This document shows positions 38,922 through 49,239 of a DNA stretch of 64,000 nt, in pieces. Numbering within the stretch: position 1 is the stretch's first letter; each line of letters opens with the position of its first letter. A program made the translations under genes and the position numbers. The notes below the pieces were generated by a model. That model was given only the letters and a program-made list of their open reading frames with translations, did not search any database and was not told the origin of the DNA. The DNA lies in contig NW_026015657.1 of the NCBI RefSeq assembly GCF_020379485.1, positions 248,001-312,000 on the forward strand, read 5' to 3'. This DNA is from Brassica napus. Lineage: Eukaryota > Streptophyta > Magnoliopsida > Brassicales > Brassicaceae.

Positions 38922-41900
38922 CACAAAGTGATTCATCCTGGTTTGATTGGAACGACGAAGAAGCTGTCCTATTCCCAAACTGGGAAACTGGAATCACCTG
39001 ATTTGAAAGTGAGATAACTTCTTCATCCCAACTCCTATGAGATTTATTCAACTTCCTGGTGATTCTCCACCACTTTATGTATCCAAATCAAGCTTCTCAC
39101 AAAGTGATTCATCCTGGTTTGATTGGAACGACGAAGAAGCTGTGCTATTCCCAAACTGGGAAACTGGAATCACCTGATTTGAAAGTGGGATAACTTCTTC
39201 TTGCCAACTCCTATGAGATTTATTCAACTTCCTGGTGATTCTCCACCACTTTATGTATCCAAATCAAGCTTCTCACAAAGTGATTCATCCTGGTTTGATT
39301 GGAACGACGATGAAGCTGTGCTATTCCCAAACTGGGAAACTGGAATCACCTGATTTGAAAGGGGATAACTTCTTCATCCCAACTCCTATGAGATTTATTC
39401 AACTTCCTGGTGATTCTCCACCACTTTATGTATCCAAATCAAGCTTCTCACAAAGTGATTCATCCTGGTTTGATTGGAACGACGAAGAAGCTGTCCTATT
39501 CCCAAACTGGGAAACTGGAATCACCTGATTTGAAAGTGGGATAACTTCTTCTTTCCAACTCCTATGAGATTTATAAAACTTCCTGGTGATTCTCCACCAC
39601 TTTATGTATCCAAATCAAGCTTCTCACAAAGTGATTCATCCTGGTTTGATTGGAACGACGAAGAAGCTGTCCTATTCCCAAACTGGGAAACTGGAATCAC
39701 CTGATTTGAAAGTGGGATAACTTCTTCATCCCAACTCCTATGAGATTTATTCAACTTCCTGGTGATTCTCCACCACTTTATGTATCCAAATCAAGCTTCT
39801 CACAAAGTGATTCATCCTGGTTTGATTGGAACGACGATGAAGCTGTGCTATTCCCAAACTGGGAAACTGGAATCACCTGATTTGAAAGTGGGATAACTTT
39901 TTCTTGCCAACTCCTATGAGATTTATTAAACTTCCTGGTGATTCTCCACCACTTTATGTATCCAAATCAAGCTTCTCACAAAGTGATTCATCCTGGTTTG
40001 ATTGGAACGACGAAGAAGCTGTGCTATTCCCAAACTGGGAAACTGGAATCACCTGATTTGAAAGGGGATAACTTCTTCATCCCAACTCCTATGAGATTTA
40101 TTCAACTTCCTGGTGATTCTCCACCACTTTATGTATCCAAATCAAGCTTCTCACAAAGTGATTCATCCTGGTTTGATTGGAACGACGATGAAGCTGTGCT
40201 ATTCCCAAACTGGGAAACTGGAATCACCTGATCTGAAAGTGGGATAACTTCTTCATCCCAACTCCTATGAGATTTATTTAACTTCCTGGTGATTCTCCAC
40301 CACTTTATGTATCAAAATCAAGCTTCTCACAAAGTGATTCATCCTGGTTTGATTGGAACGACGAAGAAGCTGTCCTATTCCCAAACTGGGAAACTGGAAT
40401 CACCTGATTTGAAAGTGGGATAACTTCTTCATCCCAACTCCTATGAGATTTATTCAACTTCCTGGTGATTCTCCACCACTTTATGTATCCAAATTAAGCT
40501 TCTCACAAAGTGATTCATCCTGGTTTGATTGGAACGACGATGAAGCTGTGCTATTCCCAAACTGGGAAACTGGAATCACCTGATTTGAATGTGGGATAAC
40601 TTCTTCTTGCCAACTCCTATGAGATTTATTCAACTTCCTGGTGATTCTCCACCACTTTATGTATCCAAATCAAGCTTCTCACAAAGTGATTCATCCTGGT
40701 TTGATTGGAACGACGATGAAGCTGTGCTATTCCCAAACTGGGAAACTGGAATCACCTGATTTGAAAGGGGATAACTTCTTCATCCCAACTCCTATGAGAT
40801 TTATTCAACTTCCTGGTGATTCTCCACCACTTTATGTATCCAAATCAAGCTTCTCACAAAGTGATTCATCCTGGTTTGATTGGAACGACGAAGAAGCTGT
40901 GCTATTCCCAAACTGGGAAACTGGAATCACCTGATTTGAAAGTGGGATAACTTCTTCATCCCAACTCCTATGAGATTTATTCAACTTCCTGGTGATTCTC
41001 CACCACTTTATGTATCCAAATCAAGCTTCTCACAAAGTGATTCATCCTGGTTTGATTGGAACGACGAAGAAGCTGTGCTATTCCCAAACTGGGAAACTGG
41101 AATCACCTGATTTGAAAGTGGGATAACTTCTTCATCCCAACTCCTATGAGATTTATTCAACTTCCTGGTGATTCTCCACCACTTTATGTATCCAAATCAA
41201 GCTTCTCACAAAGTGATTCATCCTGGTTTGATTGGAACGACGATGAAGCTGTGCTATTCCCAAACTGGGAAACTGGAATCACCTGATTTGAAAGTGGGAT
41301 AACTTCTTCATCCCAACTCCTATGAGATTTATTCAACTTCCTGGTGATTCTCCACCACTTTATGTATCAAAATCAAGCTTCTCACAAAGTGATTCATCCT
41401 GGTTTGATTGGAACGACGAAGAAGCTGTCCTATTCCCAAACTGGGAAACTGGAATCACCTGATTTGAAGGTGGGATAACTTCTTCTTGCCAACAACTCCT
41501 ATGAGATTTATTCAACTTCCTGGTGATTCTCCACCACTTTATGTATCCAAATCAAGCTTCTCACAAAGTGATTCATCCTGGTTTGATTGGAACGACGAAG
41601 AAGCTGTCCTATTCCCAAACTGGGAAACTGGAATCACCTGATTTGAAAGTGGGATAACTTCTTCTTCCAACTCCTATGAGATTTATTCAACTTCCTGGTG
41701 ATTCTCCACCACTTTATGTATCCAAATCAAGCTTCTCACAAAGTGATTCATCCTGGTTTGATTGGAACGACGAAGACGCTGTCCTATTCCCAAACTGGGA
41801 AACTGGAATCACTTGATTTGAAAGTGGGATAACTTCTTCATCCCAACTCCTATGAGATTTATTCAACTTCCTGGTGATTCTCCACCACTTTATGTATCAA

Positions 41901-43243
41901 AATCAAGCTTCTCACAAAGTGATTCATCCTGGTTTGATTGGAACGACGAAGAAGCTGTCCTATTCCCAAACTGGGAAACTGGAATCACCTGATTTGAAGG
42001 TGGGATAACTTCTTCATCCCAACTCCTATGAGATTTATTCAACTTCCTGGTGATTCTCCACCACTTTATGTATCCAAATCAAGCTTCTCACAAAGTGATT
42101 CATCCTGGTTTGATTGGAACGACGATGAAGCTGTGCTATTCCCAAACTGGGAAACTGGAATCACCTGATTTGAAAGTGGGATAACTTCTTCTTGCCAACT
42201 CCTATGAGATTTATTCAACTTCCTGGTGATTCTCCACCACTTTATGTATCCAAATCAAGCTTCTCACAAAGTGATTCAATCTGGTTTGATTGGAACGACG
42301 ATGAAGCTGTGCTATTCCCAAACTGGGAAACTGGAATCACCTGATTTGAAAGGGGAATAACTTCTTCATCCCAACTCCTATGAGATTTATTCAACTTCCT
42401 GGTGATTCTCCACCACTTTATGTATCCAAATCAAGCTTCTCACAAAGTGATTCATCCTGGTTTGATTGGAACGACGATGAAGCTGTGCTATTCCCAAACT
42501 GGGAAACTGGAATCACCTGATCTGAAAGTGGGATAACTTCTTCATCCCAACTCCTATGAGATTTATTCAACTTCCTGGTGATTCTCCACCACTTTATGTA
42601 TCCAAATCAAGCTTCTCACAAAGTGATTCATCCTGGTTTGATTGGAACGACGATGAAGCTGTGCTATTCCCAAACTGGGAAACTGTAATCACCTGATCTG
42701 AAAGTGGGATAACTTCTTCATCCCAACTCCTATGAGATTTATTTAACTTCCTGGTTATTCTCCACCACTTTATGTATCAAAATAAAGCTTCTCACAAAGT
42801 GATTCATCCTGGTTTGATTGGAACGACGATGAAGCTGTGCTATTCCCAAACTGGGAAACTGGAATCACCTGATCTGAAAGTGGGATAACTTCTTCATCCC
42901 AACTCCTATGAGATTTATTCAACTTCGTGGTGATTCTCCACCACTTTATGTATCCAAATCAAGCTTCTCACAAAGTGATTCATCCTGGTTTGATTGGAAC
43001 GACGATGAAGCTGTGCTATTCCCAAACTGGGAAACTGTAATCACCTGATCTGAAAGTGGGATAACTTCTTCATCCCAACTCCTATGAGATTTATTTAACT
43101 TCCTGGTTATTCTCCACCACTTTATGTATCAAAATAAAGCTTCTCACAAAGTGATTCATCCTGGTTTGATTGGAACGACGAAGAAGCTGTCCCATTCCCA
43201 AACTGGGAAACTGGAATCACCTGATTTGAAGGTGGGATAACTT
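38922..43243. repeat. 176-bp satellite array 4
   Basis: About 24.5 monomers of mixed types, including CTGTAATCACCTGATCTG variants near 42.69 and 43.03 kb and a 3-bp variant CCAACAACTCC at about 41.49 kb. That variant marks a paralogous unoccupied copy of copia F's insertion site (41477-41481). The last monomer is interrupted by F after AACTT. No gene. Confidence 0.93.
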
Positions 43244-43844
43244 TATGAGATTAGAGAGTAGAATAGGTATTGAGAGATTAAGAGAGATTTGGTAAGAGAT
43301 TAAGAGAAGTTTAGAAGAGATTGTGAGAGAAATGGGGAGATTAAGTATGATCCATGATGAACAAGAGAGAGAGACTAGAAAGAGAGTAACATAACTCGCA
43401 TAATCTCATTAATGAGAGAGTGTTTACAATATATAGGAGGTGATACTAGGGTTTAAGAAGAGACTAAGCATGTGAGGTCAAGTCTAAGGGAGCCTTTAAT
43501 TTGAACCGGACCAATGAGCCTCTCCACACGCGTGGTCACTATGCTAAAAGTGAACCTTATCCTTCCAGCCTGTGCCAGCCTGTAGAGACGCTCTTCCTCT
43601 ATCCATAAACGGTCATATGCCTTCTTTGGTCAAGGCAAAACATGATCAGACCGTGAACTTCTTCTCGCGGTAACATTTCTTTACCGCTTGGTCGATACCG
43701 TCTGTACGGCCGTACGGCCATGGTACGGACCTGTACGGACCGGTACGGACGGTTCTCCCTAAGGCCAATCCTTCTCCTCTTCTCCACATCACAACCTCTT
43801 CAACCCTGAACAACTCTCCTCATATTCCTCAGCTCATCTCAACA
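43244..43844 (-). repeat. 3' LTR of copia F
   Basis: 601 bp; in element sense TGTTGAG...CTCATA. Relative to copia A it has one extra base near the AATGAGATTATGCG stretch. CCGTAC cluster at about 43702-43750. Confidence 0.95.
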
Positions 43845-43884
43845 CTCCCCCTCAAGCTTGACCATGTGGAACAAGTCAAGCTTG
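43845..43884 (-). other. Pre-PPT hairpin and polypurine tract of copia F
   Basis: The polypurine tract (GAGGGGGAG in element sense) is at 43845-43853. The hairpin arms at 43853-43862 and 43875-43884 are the same as in A. Confidence 0.85.
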
Positions 43885-43902
43885 GAAGGATCATGAGCTC
43901 CT

Positions 43903-43965
43903 CCTCATTAAAAACCTCATCAAAGAAAACCCATTGGGACAAAACTCTGATGAGGGAAAAAGAGT
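43903..43965 (-). other. Post-stop conserved hairpin block, copia F
   Basis: The same as A's block; it begins about 30 nt after the stop codon at 43996. Confidence 0.78.
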
Positions 43966-43995
43966 AAGGACCTCATGATCAGGAGAGTGTATAGA

Positions 43996-46900
43996 TCAGC
44001 CCTTAGGCGAAAGATCAAGGAGTCCCAACCTTATGTGAATTGACTCCATTGTCTTTTGCCTAGCCGCCTTAGTGAATACATCTGCCAACTGATCCTCACT
44101 CCTTGTGTAGCACGGCAGTATTACTCCCAAGACTATCATCTGCCTCACTTTATGACAGTCCACTTCAATGTGCTTAGTTCTTTCATGGAACACCGAGTTT
44201 GTGGCTATGTGAATGGCTGCTTGATTGTCACAGTGCATGGTCATTGGTGTTGCTTGCTCAATCTCCAAGTGCTTCAGTATTCCTTTAATCCATACCAACT
44301 CATTTGTGAGCTTTAGCATTGCTCTATACTCAGCCTCGGCACTTGAGCATGACACCACCTTCTGCTTCTTACTCTTCCAAGTAACCATGTTTCCACCAAT
44401 GAATGTGCAATAGCCGGTTGTAGATCTTCTATCTGTTCTGTCTCCAGCCCAATCTGCATCACAATATCCCACTGCTTCAGTACTCCCGTTACAACCCATC
44501 CATATACCAAGCCCTTGAGTTCCATTCAGATACATGAGAACTCTTTCTACCATGCGCCAGTGATGCTCTCTTGGAGCTTGCATATGCTGACTCACTTGGT
44601 TCACAGCAAAACAGATGTCTGGCCTAGTGATGGTTAGATAGATCAGCTTCCCCACAAGCTTCCTGTATAGCTTTGGATCATGAAATAGCTTACTATCTTC
44701 TAGCTCCCCCTCACGTGGAGCTTTATACCCATCCTCCATGGGCATCTTGGCTGTCTTTCCACCATACGCACCAGCCTCCTTCAATAGATCCAAGATATAC
44801 TTCCTTTGTGAGATGAACAACCCTTCTTCTGATCTGCACAGCTCAATTCCAAGGAAGTACTTCATTTCTCCCAAGTCTTTGATGTCAAACACAGATTTCA
44901 GAAACTCCTTGGTCTCCTTGATTTCAACCTTATCACTGCCTGTGATAACTATGTCATCCACATATACAAGAAGCACAACAATGCCAGCAGGTGTCGTAAG
45001 AGTGAAGAGAGTGTGATCAAGCTCTGATTTCCTGAAACCTCTTCCATTTAGAGTTGTGCTCAGCTTGTGATACCATGCCCTTGGTGATTGCTTCAACCCA
45101 TAGATGGCCTTCTTCAGTCTCAGCACATTCCCTGGTTTCACCATCCCTTCTAGGCCCGGAGGTGGTAGCATGTAAACTTCATCTTCTAACTCTCCTTGGA
45201 GAAATGCATTCTTAACATCCATCTGCCAAAGATCCCACCCAAGGTTAGTAGCCACTGATAGGACTATTCGAATGGTGTGTAGCTTTGCAACTGGAGCAAA
45301 TGTATCAATGTAGTCTTCTCCATAAGTCTGAGTGAACCCTCTTGCTACCAGTCTAGTCTTCTTCCTCTCAATCGACCCATCAGCCTTGTACTTGACTGTA
45401 AAGATCCATCTACTAGACACAGCCTTCTTCCCTTTTGGTAGTTCACTCTCATACCATGTGTCATTCTTTATCATAGCTCCTGCCTCAGCTCCTACTGATT
45501 CCTTCCATTCCTTATCTTCCATTGCCTCTTCATAGCTTCTTGGAATGTGATTCTCATCTAAGTTTACCATAAATGCACAATGTGCTTCTGGATATTGAGC
45601 AAAGGAACACACAGCCTGAGTAGGATGCTTCACAGCTTGGGCATTGTAGTACACTCTCGTGTTTACCCAACTGGAAGGATCCTTCCTCAGCCTTGTACTC
45701 CTTCTCAACACTGGCCCTTCTTGTGCCATCTCTTGTTCTTCTTCTACTTGTGGAGTCACTGCTTCAGTCTGTTCTTCAGCTTCAGCTCTAGCCTCTCCTT
45801 GTCTCTGATCTTCTTCATTCAGTTCTCCCCTTGCTGATCCTTCTCCACTTTGGACAGGAGAATCAGTTCCTCTGTTTCCTAGCTCACCGGCCTCTTCTAA
45901 GCCTTGGTCCTCTAGTTCAGATACTGATTCACTTCCCCCCTCATGTGCAAAGTGGGATGGTTCTTCTGCTGCAGCTGGAGTAGGTTCTGGACGCCTACTC
46001 TGATCCTGGGACACTCCAATTCCGAGCCCCTCTAGGATGTTTCTCAAGCAAGCAGCTCTTTCTGATGGCTGGGAGAGATCCTCCAAGTCTTCCCATGTCT
46101 GCTCATCATAGTATCCTTTGTCTTCCATGAATCTGACATCCCTTGACACTAGGACTCTCCTAGCTGTAGGATCATAGCATTTGTATCCCTTCTGTGAAGT
46201 GGAATACCCAATCATCATAGCCTTGGTGCTCTTTGCTTCTAGTTTGTTTCTCTGCTCGCCTGGTACAAGAACATAACACACGCATCCAAAGGTCCTCAGG
46301 TGATCCAAGACTGGCCTGCTCTTGTTGAGTACCTCAAATGGAGATTGATCTGCCAAGATCCTGGTTGGTATCCTGTTGATCAGGTAGCACGCAGTCATCA
46401 CAGCATCACTCCAATACCTCTTGGGAACCCCTTTGTGGAACATCATGGACCGGGACACCTCCATGAGATGTCTGTTCTTCCTTTCCGCAACTCCATTCTG
46501 CTGTGGAGTGTATGGGCAGCTAGTCTGGTGAAGAATCCCATGTTGAGCAAGGTGATCACGAAATGCATGCCCAGTATACTCCCCACCATTATCAGACCTG
46601 AAAATCTTAATCTTGGCATGATATTGGTTAGTCACATAGGCTTGAAAATTTTTAAATGCATCAAGGACCCTATCTTTAGTTTTAATCAATGTTAACCAGG
46701 TGTATTTGGATTTTTCATCAATGAATGTGACATAATACTTGTAATCATCCCTAGATAAGCAAGGTGCCGTCCAAACATCAGAGTGAATTAAATCAAAGCA
46801 GTTTGCATAAAGAGTAGATGATCTCTGAAAAACAGTCTTACAATGTTTGCCCAAAATACATGCCTCACAATCATTATTTTTAAACATGACACCTGGTAAC

Positions 46901-48546
46901 ATAATGCTTAAGGCCCTAACATGTGGATGTCCTAGCCTAGCATGCCACAGAGCATCAGTACTTAAGGAAGAAACAGAACTAAACGAGAAACAAGAACTAG
47001 AAATAGGTGCAAGGTCTTCAATCATGTAAAGATCCCCCTTGGTTGCTCCTTGCCCAATCAACTTACTGCTCTTAATATCCTGAAACTTAACATCATTAGG
47101 ACTGAAAATAACATTGCATTGAAGATCAGTAGTGCATTTCTTAACTGATAAAAGATTAGAGGTGAACTCAGGCATGTAAAAAGCTTTTGAATCCTTATTA
47201 AACAAGTTCAGTTTACCAATGCCCCTAATGGGAATTCTATCTCCATTTGCAATCATAACATGTCCAAGGGCAGGTTCTATGTCTTTTATCAGATTGTTAT
47301 CACTAATCATGTGATGAGATGCACCAGAGTCAATTATCAATGGTTTATGCAAGCTCCTAGCAGTCTTGGTTCTAGATGTTTCATTTTCAGCTTTCAGGCT
47401 CTTAACTACTCCTAACAATCTATCAGTTATGCTAGTATGAGCAGTGGCAGTACATGAGATTTTAAAAATGTCTAACAGTTTATCAGAGATACTAGGTAAT
47501 GTATGAGCAGAGTATGAGTATCCAAGAGTGTTGCCTAGCATTTTACCAGACTCCTTGAGGGCTCGGATGAAAGCCTCAAAGTCAGCCTTGGTGATCACCT
47601 CCTGAGAAGTTAGAGCTCTGCCTTCACTTTCACCCGCCTTGACATTTGGACTAGCCCCTGATGAGCCGGCACCACTTGCTTCAGCAGAAAGGTGAGCCTT
47701 AGCTTCTCTATCCTTGTTGAACTTGCTAGGCCTGAGGTGTGGATGTAGGATCCAGCACTGACTCTTCTTATGCCCCTGCCGCTTGCAATGCTCACAGCTT
47801 CCCTCATACTTCTCATACTTCCTTCCATCTCCACGGTACGCTGCCTTGTTTGCTTGCGCCTCTTCTGCTTTATGAGCCGTGGACATTCCCTTCTTGCCTC
47901 CAAACAACCCAAGAGAGCCTTCCTCCTTCTGAAGTTGAGCGCATACCTCCTCCATGGATGGGAGAGTAGGTGATCTCAGGATATGCTTGATCACATCCTG
48001 GTAGCTTTCATCTAGAGTCATCAATAGCCCAAACACCTGATCTTGCTCTCTCCTCTCAATGAGCGATTCCTCATCAGTTGTGTTGGGTCTAAGACTCTCA
48101 AGTTCGGACCACAAAGCTCCAAACTTCCCCATGTGCTTGGTGAGATCTTCTCCATCTTGCCTCAAGACACTGATGGTTTGCTTCAGATCAAACACCCGGC
48201 TTATGTTGGACTTGTTTCCATACCTCTTATGGACCCAAAGGCGCTTAGGAGTCTCAAAGTGCACGTAAGCTTCAAGTATGGGGAGCTCCAGGGAGGCATG
48301 GAGCACAGACAGCACCATCAAATCCTCTTGGACCCATCTCTTTGCTTCAGCTACCGCAAGAGTCTTCCCGTCGCCTTCTTCTTCATCTTCTTTGGCCACT
48401 GGCTCCGGACCATCATCTGTGATGTGGTTCCACAACCCTAGCCTTCCAATGGTAGTCCTCACCAACTGGGACCACATCAAGTAGTTTGAGCCTCCCTTCA
48501 GTGCAACCGGAACCGTCACCAGTTTGCTAAAGTTGGTCGTCTCCAT
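43996..48546 (-). CDS. Gag-Pol polyprotein of copia F (1516 aa, intact frame)
   Basis: I start it at the ATG at 48546; the frame opens at a TTG nine codons upstream. Order: copia Gag, zinc knuckle starting at Cys251, DSGASHH protease (near residue 406), integrase with HX4H, CX2C and a D-D-35-E triad (about residues 590, 652 and 688), an acidic linker of roughly 130 residues, reverse transcriptase with YVDD at 1195-1198, and RNase H ending in a conserved VRQM...RSEDQLADVFTKA stretch. It has a 6-bp in-frame deletion in Gag compared with A (LWDMLHKRY becomes LWVHKRY). No stop or frameshift was found, so it is a candidate autonomous element able to supply proteins to family members such as A. Confidence 0.96.
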   Translation of the reverse strand: METTNFSKLVTVPVALKGGSNYLMWSQLVRTTIGRLGLWNHITDDGPEPVAKEDEEEGDGKTLAVAEAKRWVQEDLMVLSVLHASLELPILEAYVHFETPKRLWVHKRYGNKSNISRVFDLKQTISVLRQDGEDLTKHMGKFGALWSELESLRPNTTDEESLIERREQDQVFGLLMTLDESYQDVIKHILRSPTLPSMEEVCAQLQKEEGSLGLFGGKKGMSTAHKAEEAQANKAAYRGDGRKYEKYEGSCEHCKRQGHKKSQCWILHPHLRPSKFNKDREAKAHLSAEASGAGSSGASPNVKAGESEGRALTSQEVITKADFEAFIRALKESGKMLGNTLGYSYSAHTLPSISDKLLDIFKISCTATAHTSITDRLLGVVKSLKAENETSRTKTARSLHKPLIIDSGASHHMISDNNLIKDIEPALGHVMIANGDRIPIRGIGKLNLFNKDSKAFYMPEFTSNLLSVKKCTTDLQCNVIFSPNDVKFQDIKSSKLIGQGATKGDLYMIEDLAPISSSCFSFSSVSSLSTDALWHARLGHPHVRALSIMLPGVMFKNNDCEACILGKHCKTVFQRSSTLYANCFDLIHSDVWTAPCLSRDDYKYYVTFIDEKSKYTWLTLIKTKDRVLDAFKNFQAYVTNQYHAKIKIFRSDNGGEYTGHAFRDHLAQHGILHQTSCPYTPQQNGVAERKNRHLMEVSRSMMFHKGVPKRYWSDAVMTACYLINRIPTRILADQSPFEVLNKSRPVLDHLRTFGCVCYVLVPGEQRNKLEAKSTKAMMIGYSTSQKGYKCYDPTARRVLVSRDVRFMEDKGYYDEQTWEDLEDLSQPSERAACLRNILEGLGIGVSQDQSRRPEPTPAAAEEPSHFAHEGGSESVSELEDQGLEEAGELGNRGTDSPVQSGEGSARGELNEEDQRQGEARAEAEEQTEAVTPQVEEEQEMAQEGPVLRRSTRLRKDPSSWVNTRVYYNAQAVKHPTQAVCSFAQYPEAHCAFMVNLDENHIPRSYEEAMEDKEWKESVGAEAGAMIKNDTWYESELPKGKKAVSSRWIFTVKYKADGSIERKKTRLVARGFTQTYGEDYIDTFAPVAKLHTIRIVLSVATNLGWDLWQMDVKNAFLQGELEDEVYMLPPPGLEGMVKPGNVLRLKKAIYGLKQSPRAWYHKLSTTLNGRGFRKSELDHTLFTLTTPAGIVVLLVYVDDIVITGSDKVEIKETKEFLKSVFDIKDLGEMKYFLGIELCRSEEGLFISQRKYILDLLKEAGAYGGKTAKMPMEDGYKAPREGELEDSKLFHDPKLYRKLVGKLIYLTITRPDICFAVNQVSQHMQAPREHHWRMVERVLMYLNGTQGLGIWMGCNGSTEAVGYCDADWAGDRTDRRSTTGYCTFIGGNMVTWKSKKQKVVSCSSAEAEYRAMLKLTNELVWIKGILKHLEIEQATPMTMHCDNQAAIHIATNSVFHERTKHIEVDCHKVRQMIVLGVILPCYTRSEDQLADVFTKAARQKTMESIHIRLGLLDLSPKG

Positions 48547-48638
48547 CTCCTCTTCTTTAACACACAAGAACAAACTCGCAAATGTAAAGAAAGGAACAAG
48601 GATCTCTCAATACCAAAGCCAACCTGGCTCTGATACCA
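48547..48638 (-). other. 5' leader and primer site of copia F
   Basis: The initiator-Met primer site is + strand GGCTCTGATACCA at 48626-48638, abutting the 5' LTR. The leader is about 92 nt, as in A. Confidence 0.92.
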
Positions 48639-49239
48639 TATGAGATTAGAGAGTAGAATAGGTATTGAGAGATTAAGAGAGATTTGGTAAGAGATTAAGA
48701 GAAGTTTAGAAGAGATTGTGAGAGAAATGGGGAGATTAAGTATGATCCATGATGAACAAGAGAGAGAGACTAGAGAGAGAGTAACATAACTCGCATAATT
48801 TCATTAATGAGAGAGTGTTTACAATATATAGGAGGTGATACTAGGGTTTAAGAAGAGACTAAGCATGTGAGGTCAAGTCTAAGGGAGCCTTTAATTTGAA
48901 CCGGACCAATGAGCCTCTCCACACGCGTGGTCACTATGCTAAAAGTGAACCTTATCCTTCCAGCCTGTGCCAGCCTGTAGAGACGCTCTTCCTCTATCCA
49001 TAAACGGTCATATGCCTTCTTTGGTCAAGGCAAAACATGATCAGACCGTGAACTTCTTCTCGTGGTAACATTTCTTTACCGCTTGGTCGATACCGTCTGT
49101 ACGGCCGTACGGCCATGGTACGGACCTGTACGGACCGGTACGGACGGTTTTCCCTAAGGCCAATCCTTCTCCTCTTCTCCACATCACAACCTCTTCAACC
49201 CTAAACAACTCTCCTCATATTCCTCAGCTCATCTCAACA
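48639..49239 (-). repeat. 5' LTR of copia F
   Basis: 601 bp. It differs from the 3' LTR at 48775, 48800, 49063, 49150 and 49203. At 49063, 49150 and 49203 this copy departs from copia A by C-to-T or G-to-A on the + strand, a pattern expected of methylated cytosine decay. CCGTAC cluster at about 49097-49145. Confidence 0.95.

Larger units (their letters stand above)
43244..49239 (-). mobile_element. Ty1/copia LTR retrotransposon F (family 1), complete
   Basis: 5996 bp with 601-bp LTRs (43244-43844 and 48639-49239) and a target duplication AACTT at 43239-43243 and 49240-49244 within satellite. Same family as A but in the opposite orientation and uninterrupted. The LTRs differ at five sites, all transitions, so F looks older than A, B, C and D, yet its frame is intact. 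It is the best full-length reference for family 1 here. Confidence 0.97.
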
